Shown: piece by piece, positions 1 through 5,783 of the stretch
How positions within the stretch are numbered: the stretch's first letter is position 1
How the letters are laid out: each line of letters begins with the position of its first letter
Assembly: GCA_903938205.1 (NCBI GenBank)
Contig: CAJACJ010000408.1
Span: 1-7,901 of the forward strand
Reading direction: 5' to 3'
DNA length: 7,901 nt
DNA from: an uncultured bacterium
Lineage (GTDB): Bacteria > Planctomycetota > Phycisphaerae > Phycisphaerales > SM1A02
Position numbers and translations under genes: made by a program
Notes under the pieces: model-generated
Databases searched by the model: none
Seen by the model: the letters and a program-made list of their open reading frames with translations, nothing else
Told to the model about the DNA's origin: nothing

Positions 1-947
1 AACCACTGCACCGCGCTACCGCCAACAAACACGCTGCCTTCAAGCGCGTAATGCGCCGGCTGATCCCCCATGCGCCACGCCACGGTGGTCAACAATCTGT
101 TCTTGCTCATCGCAGGCTGCGTGCCGGTTTGCATAAGCATAAAACACCCAGTTCCATAGGTGTTTTTCGCCATTCCTTTGTCCAAACACAACTGACCAAA
201 GAGCGCGGCTTGTTGATCACCAATCATGGAGCGAATTGGAATTTCGCTCCCAAAAAGTTCAGGATCACTCACGCCAAATTCGCTATCACTGGAAACAACC
301 GCGGGAAGAATTTCAACGGGCACATTGAAAATGGAAAGCATCTCTTGGCTCCACTGCAATGTTTTGAGATCAAGCAAACTTGTGCGACTGGCGTTGGTGA
401 CATCAGTCTTATGCGCACGACCGCCAGTAAGTTTCCAAAGCAACCAAGAATCAATCGTGCCCGCCGCTAATTCGCCTTTGGCCGCGCGCTCTCGCGCGTG
501 TGGAACATGATCCAATATCCAGGCCATTTTGGACGCGCTGAAATACGGATCAAGCAACAACCCAGTCACTTCACGAACACGCGACTCCACGCCTGTCGCA
601 CGAAGCTTGTCCATGAGCGCTGCTGTGCGGCGGTCTTGCCACACAATTGCCGGCGCAATGGGTCGACCCGTGGCGCGCTCCCAAATCACCGTTGTTTCAC
701 GCTGATTTGTTATGCCAATGGCGGCGATATCACGCGGACCAAGCTTGGCGCGCTTGATGCACTCACGCGCCGTTTCGAGTTGCGTGTTCCAAATCTCCTG
801 CGCATTGTGCTCCACCCAACCTGTGTTTGGAAATGATTGGTGAAATTCCTGCTGAGCCACGGATCGCAATGCGCCATTGTCGTCAAAAACAATTGAGCGC
901 GAACTGGTCGTGCCTTGATCAAAGGCAAGAATGTGCGATTTGTGCAT
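1..947 (-). CDS. glpK: Glycerol kinase, N-terminal 315 residues (partial, runs off left edge)
   Basis: Phosphorylates glycerol to glycerol 3-phosphate with ATP in the cytoplasm, feeding glycerol into glycolysis and phospholipid synthesis. The frame is open from the ATG at 947 to the window edge, so there is no stop to see; about 63% of the usual ~500 residues is present. FGGY-kinase landmarks are in order: the phosphate-binding motif FDQGTTSSR at residues 9-17, NQRET at 81-85 (glycerol-contacting Arg83 and Glu84), DPYFS at 133-137 (glycerol-contacting Tyr135), IGDQQAALFGQ at 242-252 with the catalytic-base Asp244, and the ATP-site NTYGTGCF at 262-269. The ATG at 947 is chosen because an in-frame stop lies a few codons upstream and the N-terminus aligns with the family; no strong Shine-Dalgarno is seen. 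It follows the DinB-like gene by 32 nt on the same strand. No glpF or glpD is visible in the window. Confidence 0.96.
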   Translation of the reverse strand, partial: MHKSHILAFDQGTTSSRSIVFDDNGALRSVAQQEFHQSFPNTGWVEHNAQEIWNTQLETARECIKRAKLGPRDIAAIGITNQRETTVIWERATGRPIAPAIVWQDRRTAALMDKLRATGVESRVREVTGLLLDPYFSASKMAWILDHVPHARERAAKGELAAGTIDSWLLWKLTGGRAHKTDVTNASRTSLLDLKTLQWSQEMLSIFNVPVEILPAVVSSDSEFGVSDPELFGSEIPIRSMIGDQQAALFGQLCLDKGMAKNTYGTGCFMLMQTGTQPAMSKNRLLTTVAWRMGDQPAHYALEGSVFVGGSAVQW

Positions 948-979
948 GGAATGCTTTTGGATTGTTCAGTTGGCAAATA

Positions 980-1507
980 TCAATTGCAACTACCCATGCC
1001 CATGACTCGGCGCCACGCGCTGATTTGTCCAAGATGCATTTGCATATGGCTGCCGCACATGAACATGACTGCCGAGCCCATTGTTGGAAACATTTCGCTC
1101 ATGCGGCCGCCCATTGGATTGGCTTGCAAGAAAGTCTCATCTGAAACGCCAGGCAGCGTGGCGGCTACAAGCTTGTAGCGCTCCAAGAAATTTTTCAGCA
1201 CAACATCCTTGTTTGGATATTGACCAGTTTGCTCCAAGCACGGCGCGCCATTCTTAAAAAATTCATCTTGCTTTGGATCGATCGGGTTCGCCAAATCTTT
1301 GCGACCAATCATTTCCAGAATGCGCTCGGCGTACAAACCCAAATGCGCAATGTAGAACAGCGGATGATTCACATCCTTCATTGGACAGTGGCCAAACTTG
1401 TCGGCCGGAATATCCTTGCAGAGTTTTTCCGCATAGCTGATGCCGTACAGAAGGCCCGGGGCGATCATTGATCCAATTCCTACGCTTGTGGTGGTTGCTG
1501 TTGACAT
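980..1507 (-). CDS. DinB-like four-helix-bundle protein, putative metal-dependent
   Basis: A 175-residue protein that I assign to the DinB/YfiT-like superfamily. These are four-helix bundles that usually bind one metal through three histidines; members include thiol-dependent transferases, but most have no known function. Supporting residues are the helix with His48 and His55 (NHPLFYIAHLGLYAER) and the C-terminal helix with His154 and His158 (SHMQMHLGQISAWRRVMG), which resembles the family's HxxxHxGQ...RR ending. No signal peptide or membrane segment is evident. The ATG at 1507 is preceded by AGGA seven bases upstream, a good ribosome site that may be partly folded (see findings). It sits between the ThiF-family gene (52 nt upstream) and glpK (32 nt downstream), all co-directional. 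That suggests co-transcription but not a shared pathway. The superfamily is fairly sure; substrate and reaction are unknown. Confidence 0.8.
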   Translation of the reverse strand: MSTATTTSVGIGSMIAPGLLYGISYAEKLCKDIPADKFGHCPMKDVNHPLFYIAHLGLYAERILEMIGRKDLANPIDPKQDEFFKNGAPCLEQTGQYPNKDVVLKNFLERYKLVAATLPGVSDETFLQANPMGGRMSEMFPTMGSAVMFMCGSHMQMHLGQISAWRRVMGMGSCN

Positions 1508-1559
1508 GGATGAATCCTATACGGATTTCCTAGCTCAAACAAAGTGGAATTTATATTTT

Positions 1560-2789
1560 TCAACCGCCAATGAAGCGATCATAAATGGAGCGCGCAATGG
1601 TTTCGTCGCTGCAACGGCCAACAATGGCGCGGCCATCGGCGAAAATAGTTAATTCAACAGGTTCTCCGCCAAGGCCTGGAACATTGCGCAGTTGGCCGTG
1701 CAAAGATCCGCCACGCATTGTGAATTGTCCATGGTCGAGCAATTGTTTTTGCAGCGCAGGTAAATCCATGTCCACTGTCGGGCTGGCTACTTTGGTCCGA
1801 TGCATGGGCAGAACCTGCATCGCCCCCCGCCCGCACAAGTGCGCCACGCGCGACGCTTCATTCACGGGCTCAAGAAATGAAAATTCTTTTTTGCCGCAAC
1901 ACGCGCAATGCTCATCAACTGAAACCGCGATCGTTGCGTGCCGATGCGCGGCCAAATCCACGCTCCATAATTTTCGTTCAAGCAAATCAGCGCGGCCTGC
2001 AAGCAAGAACAATGCCTGGCTTGAGGCAAACGCACCGACCATTCCCACCACTGGTCCCATCACGCCCGCAAGATCACACGTTGGCAACACTCCGGGCGCT
2101 GGCATTTCTGGAAACACGCAACGCAAACACGCGCCGCGCGCCGCAAAGTGGGTGACTTTCGATTCGCCAGTATTGACAACGTCGTTAGAAATGCGCGCGT
2201 GAATTAAATTTGAAACGCCCGCTTGGGAAATTTGCGCGTCCACCGCGTTTGCAAGGCCCGCCATGGAAATGCGCTCGTCAACATCAACAGCAACATCTCG
2301 CGGCAACACAACCATGCATCGACCTTCCATGGCAACGGCCGCCGCGTACACATAAGGAATTCCATCGCGAACGGACAAATCATTCAAGACAAAGCGCGTC
2401 TCGATATTGTCTAATCCATCCACAATCACATTCACGCCACGCGCTAAATCAGCCGCATTTTCTGCATTCACATGCTCAACGCAGGCGTGCACGCGAATAG
2501 TGGAATCAATCTCTTTCACACGCCGCGCAGCCGCCTCCGCTTTGGGCGAACCCGATTGCGCATCGCGCTCACTGAAAAGTTGCTGACGCTGCAAGTTGGA
2601 CCACTCCACAACATCGCGGTCCACCAACGTCAACTGTCCAACACCCGCGCGCGCCAACCACTCAATCGATGCGCAACCAAGCGCGCCGCAACCAACCACC
2701 AATACATGCGCACCGCGAATTCGCGATTGACCTTCTTCGCCACACCAAGGCAAAGTGATTTGTCGCAGATGGCGTTGATGTTGTGACAT
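1560..2789 (-). CDS. ThiF/MoeB/HesA-family ubiquitin-like-protein adenylyltransferase
   Basis: E1-like enzyme, 409 residues from the chosen start. The family adenylates the C-terminal glycine of ThiS- or MoaD-type sulfur carriers for thiamine, molybdopterin or similar sulfur chemistry. Visible in order: the nucleotide fold GCGALG (33-38), Asp57 with NLQRQ (65-69), Lys83, the metal-binding DGLDN (124-128), a zinc pair CLRC (221-224), the conserved Cys238 in TCDLAGVMGP, and the second zinc pair within CACC (295-298). A C-terminal tail (about 330-409) ends in VELTIFADGRAIVG and a short helix, resembling tails on some MoeB/ThiF-like proteins. Residues about 165-212 look like an insertion relative to MoeB. 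The ATG at 2789 is preferred over an in-frame ATG at 2864, because the latter lies inside the rpsG terminator and the family's N-terminus begins near MSQHQRHLRQ. No sulfur-carrier gene is adjacent, so ThiF versus MoeB cannot be decided. Confidence 0.9.
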   Translation of the reverse strand: MSQHQRHLRQITLPWCGEEGQSRIRGAHVLVVGCGALGCASIEWLARAGVGQLTLVDRDVVEWSNLQRQQLFSERDAQSGSPKAEAAARRVKEIDSTIRVHACVEHVNAENAADLARGVNVIVDGLDNIETRFVLNDLSVRDGIPYVYAAAVAMEGRCMVVLPRDVAVDVDERISMAGLANAVDAQISQAGVSNLIHARISNDVVNTGESKVTHFAARGACLRCVFPEMPAPGVLPTCDLAGVMGPVVGMVGAFASSQALFLLAGRADLLERKLWSVDLAAHRHATIAVSVDEHCACCGKKEFSFLEPVNEASRVAHLCGRGAMQVLPMHRTKVASPTVDMDLPALQKQLLDHGQFTMRGGSLHGQLRNVPGLGGEPVELTIFADGRAIVGRCSDETIARSIYDRFIGG

Positions 2790-2830
2790 ATTCAGAGTGT
2801 CCCACGCCTTGGCGAAAAAAGAAATGCCAT

Positions 2831-2861
2831 AAAAAAAGCGGCGACCCCGAAGGATCGCCGC
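2831..2861 (-). terminator. Intrinsic terminator after rpsG
   Basis: On the minus strand a 10-bp stem (GCGGCGATCC / GGGTCGCCGC, with one G-U wobble in RNA) closes a UUCG tetraloop and is followed at once by seven Ts. It begins about 24 nt after the rpsG stop. Stem, stable tetraloop and U-tract make a textbook Rho-independent terminator. It ends the rnhA/rpsL/rpsG transcript and separates it from the ThiF-family gene. Confidence 0.93.
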
Positions 2862-2885
2862 CATGAATTCACATTGAAAAACAAA

Positions 2886-3380
2886 TTACCAAGCAAAGTG
2901 AGCGAATGCCTTGTTGGCGTCCGCCATGCGATGCGTGTTCTCACGTGTCGCAACAGCCTTGCCTTCATTCTTGCAAGCGCTGAACAATTCGTTGGCCAAT
3001 TTGATGTGCATTGGTCGACCTTTTTCAGCGCGGGCTGCTTCAATAATCCAGCGGAAAGTTAAACTTTGCGCGCGTCGACGATTGAGTTGCATTGGCACTT
3101 GATAATTGGCGCCACCGACGCGCTTTGAACGCACTTCGACAACTGGCTTCACATTTTCAATTGCCTTTTGAAACACTTCAATCGCCGTTCGAGGCAACGT
3201 GTCCAACTTTTCTTTTTCAAGACGCGCTTGAATGGTGTCGAAGGCTTGATACACAACCTTTTGGGCCGTGGCTTTCTTGCCGTCATACATGATGCAATTG
3301 ACAAACTTGGCGACCAATTTGTCTTGGTAACGAGGATCTGGCTGCAGTTGCGCTTCGCTATTCGTAATACGTCCGCCCAT
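2886..3380 (-). CDS. rpsG: 30S ribosomal protein S7
   Basis: S7 nucleates assembly of the 16S rRNA 3' major domain and lines the E and P sites of the 30S head. The 164-residue product is slightly longer than the usual ~156. Family signatures: PDPRYQDKLVAKFVN (14-28), MYDGKKATA (31-39), ENVKPVVEVRSKRVGGANYQ (75-94), the FRWIIEAAR helix, HRMADANKAFAHFAW at the C-terminus. Compared with E. coli S7 there are about eight extra residues around 54-66, and the basic N-terminal MPRRR-type start is replaced by MGGRITNSEA. The start is well supported by AGGAG eight bases before the ATG. It lies 190 nt downstream of rpsL and is followed by a strong terminator, so fusA and tuf do not continue the operon here. 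S7 classically represses its own operon by binding the rpsL-rpsG gap, and this gap contains strong structure. Confidence 0.98.
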   Translation of the reverse strand: MGGRITNSEAQLQPDPRYQDKLVAKFVNCIMYDGKKATAQKVVYQAFDTIQARLEKEKLDTLPRTAIEVFQKAIENVKPVVEVRSKRVGGANYQVPMQLNRRRAQSLTFRWIIEAARAEKGRPMHIKLANELFSACKNEGKAVATRENTHRMADANKAFAHFAW

Positions 3381-3523
3381 TGGGGGATCTCCTGTGGCTC
3401 GGCATCCCGAAATGGGACGTCAGTTCACCAAGGCATGGGCAACGCGCCCTTAGAGTGGCTCCTTGATTACTTGCCGAAATTGTGCCGAAAAATATTTCAA
3501 GCCCAAACTTCAAACTCAAACTT

Positions 3524-3560
3524 GAAATGCATTCGCGCGATAAAAGCGCGAATGCATTTC
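3524..3560 (-). promoter_or_regulatory. Perfect 15-bp inverted repeat in rpsL-rpsG intercistronic region
   Basis: The arms GAAATGCATTCGCGC (3524-3538) and GCGCGAATGCATTTC (3546-3560) are exact reverse complements separated by seven bases. In the leftward transcript the hairpin starts 10 nt after the rpsL stop. It is followed by AAGTTTGAGTTTG, not a run of Ts, so it is a poor intrinsic terminator. It could stabilise or process the mRNA, partly attenuate rpsG, or take part in S7 autoregulation. A second, weaker stem (TTTCAAG 3495-3501 with CTTGAAA 3521-3527) shares bases with its 3524-3527 arm, so the two would compete. The repeat is seen directly; its function is inference. Confidence 0.75.
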
Positions 3561-3570
3561 TAATTTCTAA

Positions 3571-3960
3571 TTACTTCTTCTTGGTCGAAGCGGCCTTCTT
3601 CTTCACGCCGTACAACGAACGACCCTTCTTGCGACCATCAACACCAAGACAATCCAAAATGCCACGCACAACGTGGTAACGAACACCAGGAAGATCTCGC
3701 ACGCGGCCGCCGCGCACCAAGACAATTGAATGCTCTTGCAAATTGTGGCCTTCGCCGCCGATATATGCGGTGATTTCTTTTCCGTTGCTCAAACGAATAC
3801 GCGCCACTTTACGAAGCGCGGAGTTTGGCTTCTTTGGTGTCACGGTCTTCACTTGAAGGCACACGCCACGTCGCTGTGGGCAACGAGCAAGATCTTTCAC
3901 CTTGCTTTTGGCTGGCGGATTGCGTCGGGGATTTTTGATGAGTTGATTAATAGTTGGCAT
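3571..3960 (-). CDS. rpsL: 30S ribosomal protein S12
   Basis: S12 sits at the 30S decoding centre and helps set translational accuracy. The 129-residue product has the full family signature: MPTINQLI start, CPQRRGVC (27-34), TPKKPNSALRK (41-51), YIGGEGHNLQEHS (66-78) and RGGRVRDLPGVRYH (83-96). Lys43 is retained, but position 88, lysine in E. coli and Mycobacterium tuberculosis, is arginine (CGA codon at 3697-3699). Asp89, the usual methylthiolation site, is present. The C-terminus is lysine-rich and about five residues longer than in E. coli. The start is fixed by family alignment. No clear Shine-Dalgarno precedes it; the leader CAAGTGACTCAAT is weak. A possible -10-like TACACT (3997-4002) lies upstream, with only a weak -35, so rpsL may instead be read from rnhA, 50 nt away. 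Confidence 0.98.
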   Translation of the reverse strand: MPTINQLIKNPRRNPPAKSKVKDLARCPQRRGVCLQVKTVTPKKPNSALRKVARIRLSNGKEITAYIGGEGHNLQEHSIVLVRGGRVRDLPGVRYHVVRGILDCLGVDGRKKGRSLYGVKKKAASTKKK

Positions 3961-4010
3961 ATTGAGTCACTTGTTGGTCGAAAGACCGGGTCGAGAAGTG
4001 TAACGCAAGT

Positions 4011-4456
4011 TCACCGATTTCGCAGGGCCACAATGGCCGCAACTGCCATTTCATCGCATTTTGTGTTCTCGGGATGTTCGGCATGGCCACGAATCCAGAC
4101 CGGGGTGACCGTGTGAATGCTTCGGATTTGGTCAAGTTGCTGCCACAAATCAATGTTTTTGACAGGTTTTTTGGCGGCTGTCTTCCATCCCCGTATTTTC
4201 CACGCGCTCAGCCACTCCTTTAAGCCCTTGACCACATATTCGCTGTCTGAAATGACCCGAACCTGCGACGGCGTAGAAATGGAGTCAAATCCACGAATGA
4301 CGGCGGTTAATTCCATGCGATTGTTGGTGGTGCCATGCTCCGCACCAGACTGAAGCAATTCGCCAGAACCGCCAATTTCACGCAAAATAAAGCCCCAGCC
4401 GCCGGGCCGGGGTTGCCTGAACACGCTCCATCTGTGAACAAATCAAAACGTTGCAC
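4011..4456 (-). CDS. rnhA: Ribonuclease HI with apparent one-base frameshift
   Basis: Ribonuclease HI cuts RNA in RNA-DNA hybrids, such as lagging-strand primers and R-loops. Two frames must be joined. A GTG at 4456 opens MQRFDLFTDGACSGNPGP, and a frame one base off continues GGWGFILRE to the TGA at 4011. Joined, the protein is 148 residues (E. coli 155) with Asp9, Glu49 (NNRMEL), Asp71 (SDSEYV), His125 (RGHAEHPEN) and Asp135 (CDEMA), so the whole catalytic set is present. The join falls in GGCCCGGCGG (about 4400-4409 on the plus strand), where one base appears missing from the codons for GNPGPGGWG. The downstream frame alone could start at a GTG (4424) but would lack the first catalytic Asp. 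Possible causes are a sequencing or assembly error in a GC run, a recent pseudogene, or rescue by -1 slippage. The family is certain; whether it is expressed is not. It is divergent from rpmF and 50 nt upstream of rpsL. Confidence 0.88.
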
Positions 4457-4512
4457 GCCTGAAATGTACGCTCAAATCAAATCCGCTTCAGCCCCTTCAT
4501 ACGGAATGATGC

Positions 4513-4540
4513 TTGACAAAAGAAGGGTTTCGACTACCTT
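4513..4540 (+). promoter_or_regulatory. Candidate sigma-70-type promoter for the rpmF-plsX-fab operon
   Basis: A consensus -35 TTGACA (4513-4518) is followed after 16 bases by TACCTT (4535-4540), a partial match to TATAAT. Transcription from it would begin near 4547, about 20 nt before the rpmF ATG. It lies in the 112-bp divergent gap with rnhA, where a promoter is expected. The -10 is weak, so this is a candidate only. Confidence 0.45.
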
Positions 4541-4568
4541 TGCCGATCCACCACTTTGAGAAAAAGCC

Positions 4569-4754
4569 ATGACACCAGCATTTAGACAATCCCCAGGCCG
4601 AACCCGACGACGACGCTCACACAACGCGATCAAGGCGGCTCACACCGTTTTGTGCCCAAACTGCGGCGCCGCAAAGCGTCCACACAGTGCGTGCTCAAGC
4701 TGCGGCTATGTGCGACCTGGTCTGCAACTCAAGACCGGTCAGATAGGTCAATAA
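4569..4754 (+). CDS. rpmF: 50S ribosomal protein L32
   Basis: Small zinc-ribbon protein of the large subunit, 61 residues. The arginine-rich stretch GRTRRRRSHNAIK (10-22) binds rRNA. Cys29, Cys32, Cys42 and Cys45 (CPNCG and CSSCG) form the zinc-binding four-cysteine knuckle, so this is the zinc-containing form. The usual AVPK-type N-terminus is replaced by MTPAFRQSPG, but the spacing from the basic segment to the ribbon is normal for L32. An in-frame TGA four codons upstream fixes the ATG at 4569. The Shine-Dalgarno is weak (GAG about nine bases upstream). It heads the rpmF-plsX-fabH-fabD cluster, a common bacterial arrangement, with 3 nt to plsX. Its ATG overlaps a minus-strand ATG in the palindrome CATG. 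Confidence 0.93.
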   Translation: MTPAFRQSPGRTRRRRSHNAIKAAHTVLCPNCGAAKRPHSACSSCGYVRPGLQLKTGQIGQ

Positions 4755-4757
4755 TTC

Positions 4758-5783
4758 ATGCGACTCGGCGTGGACGTCATGGGCGGCGACAATGCGCCCG
4801 ACGAGATCCTGAAGGGTTGTATCGCTGCGCTTCCAAAGCTTGCGGCTGATGATGAACTTGTTTTATACGGCGATCGACGCGTCATTGAAGAAACATTCAG
4901 TGAGCGCGGAATTTCCGACAAGCGCCTGAAGATTGTCGCCACCACCGAAATCATTGGCATGGATGAATCCCCTGTTGAGGCGATTCGTACCAAGCGCGAT
5001 GCAAGCATGGTTGTGATGGCGAAAGACGCCAGCCCAAAAAATGAAAATCGACTGCACGCCATTGTGAGCGCGGGCAACACCGGCGCCATGGTGAGCGCGG
5101 CGCAAATGCACATGCGTCGCATTCCAAATGTGGTGCGCCCTGGCATTGCCGTGACCGTTCCAACCTTCGCTGGCGCCGTGGTGCTGATTGATGTTGGAGC
5201 CAATATCGAGCCAAAACCAGTGCATTTGGCGCAGTACGGAGTGATGGGCGCCATCTACGCCAAGATCGCTTGCAACATTGCAAATCCGCGCGTGGCCATT
5301 ATGAATGTGGGCGGCGAAGAAGCCAAGGGCACCGACGACATTCGACTTGCGCGCGACATGCTGCGCGCCGCTGCTGGTTTAAATTTCACCGGCTTTGTCG
5401 AAGGCCGCGGCGTGTTTGACGGCGAAGCCGATGTGGTGATCACCGACGGCGTGGTTGGAAATGTCATGATTAAACTTGCGGAGGGATTGTCCAGCGGCAT
5501 CTTCAAAGCGCTCGCGCGCGAAGTGTTGGCGATTGATCCAGAACTTGCCACGCGTCTTGAACCTGTTGTGAAAAGTTTGTACGCCAAGCACGACTATCAC
5601 GAATTTGGTGGCGCGCCACTTCTAGGCGTGAACGGTATCGCGTTGATCTGCCACGGATCAAGCCACGCGCGCACAATTATGAACGCTATCACGCGCATGA
5701 AAATGTTCGCTGCATCTGATATCAACGCGCAAATGAGCGAGCAACTTGGGCACATGCGTATTTCCGACGAGGTCTCTGCGTGA
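4758..5783 (+). CDS. plsX: Phosphate acyltransferase PlsX
   Basis: Converts acyl-ACP and phosphate to acyl-phosphate, the donor used by PlsY to acylate glycerol 3-phosphate in phospholipid synthesis; typically a peripheral membrane-associated enzyme. The 341-residue length is normal. Signatures: VDVMGGDNAP (5-14) at the N-terminus, SAGNTGA (104-110), NVGGEEAKGTD (183-193), GFVEGRGVF and ITDGVVGNV (212-236), and FGGAPLLGVNG (283-293). No membrane segment is evident, as expected. The ATG at 4758 is three bases after the rpmF stop and begins exactly at the family's MRLGVDVMGGD start; an AGG lies about 11 bases upstream. The stop overlaps the fabH GTG (GTGA), suggesting translational coupling between the enzyme that draws off acyl-ACP and the one that starts chains. 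Confidence 0.98.
   Translation: MRLGVDVMGGDNAPDEILKGCIAALPKLAADDELVLYGDRRVIEETFSERGISDKRLKIVATTEIIGMDESPVEAIRTKRDASMVVMAKDASPKNENRLHAIVSAGNTGAMVSAAQMHMRRIPNVVRPGIAVTVPTFAGAVVLIDVGANIEPKPVHLAQYGVMGAIYAKIACNIANPRVAIMNVGGEEAKGTDDIRLARDMLRAAAGLNFTGFVEGRGVFDGEADVVITDGVVGNVMIKLAEGLSSGIFKALAREVLAIDPELATRLEPVVKSLYAKHDYHEFGGAPLLGVNGIALICHGSSHARTIMNAITRMKMFAASDINAQMSEQLGHMRISDEVSA

Noticed and set aside
1585..2202. A 205-residue plus-strand open frame.
   Set aside because: It is antisense to the well-supported ThiF-family gene, its product is rich in Pro, Arg, Ser and Thr without recognisable motifs, and it is best explained as a shadow frame.
3524..3560. The 15-bp inverted repeat as an intrinsic terminator or transposon end.
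   Set aside because: No run of Ts follows it on the minus strand, no plus-strand gene needs one, and there is no transposase or target duplication.
3730..4116. A 128-residue plus-strand open frame across rpsL and rnhA.
   Set aside because: It is antisense to two conserved genes, has no family resemblance and crosses their boundary.
4011..4424. Ribonuclease HI as an intact 137-residue gene starting at GTG 4424.
   Set aside because: This form would lack the first catalytic aspartate in FTDG, which is plainly encoded just upstream in the neighbouring frame; a frameshifted full-length gene fits better.
4748..5254. A 168-residue minus-strand open frame within plsX.
   Set aside because: It is the complement of the conserved plsX sequence, with no motif or ribosome site of its own.
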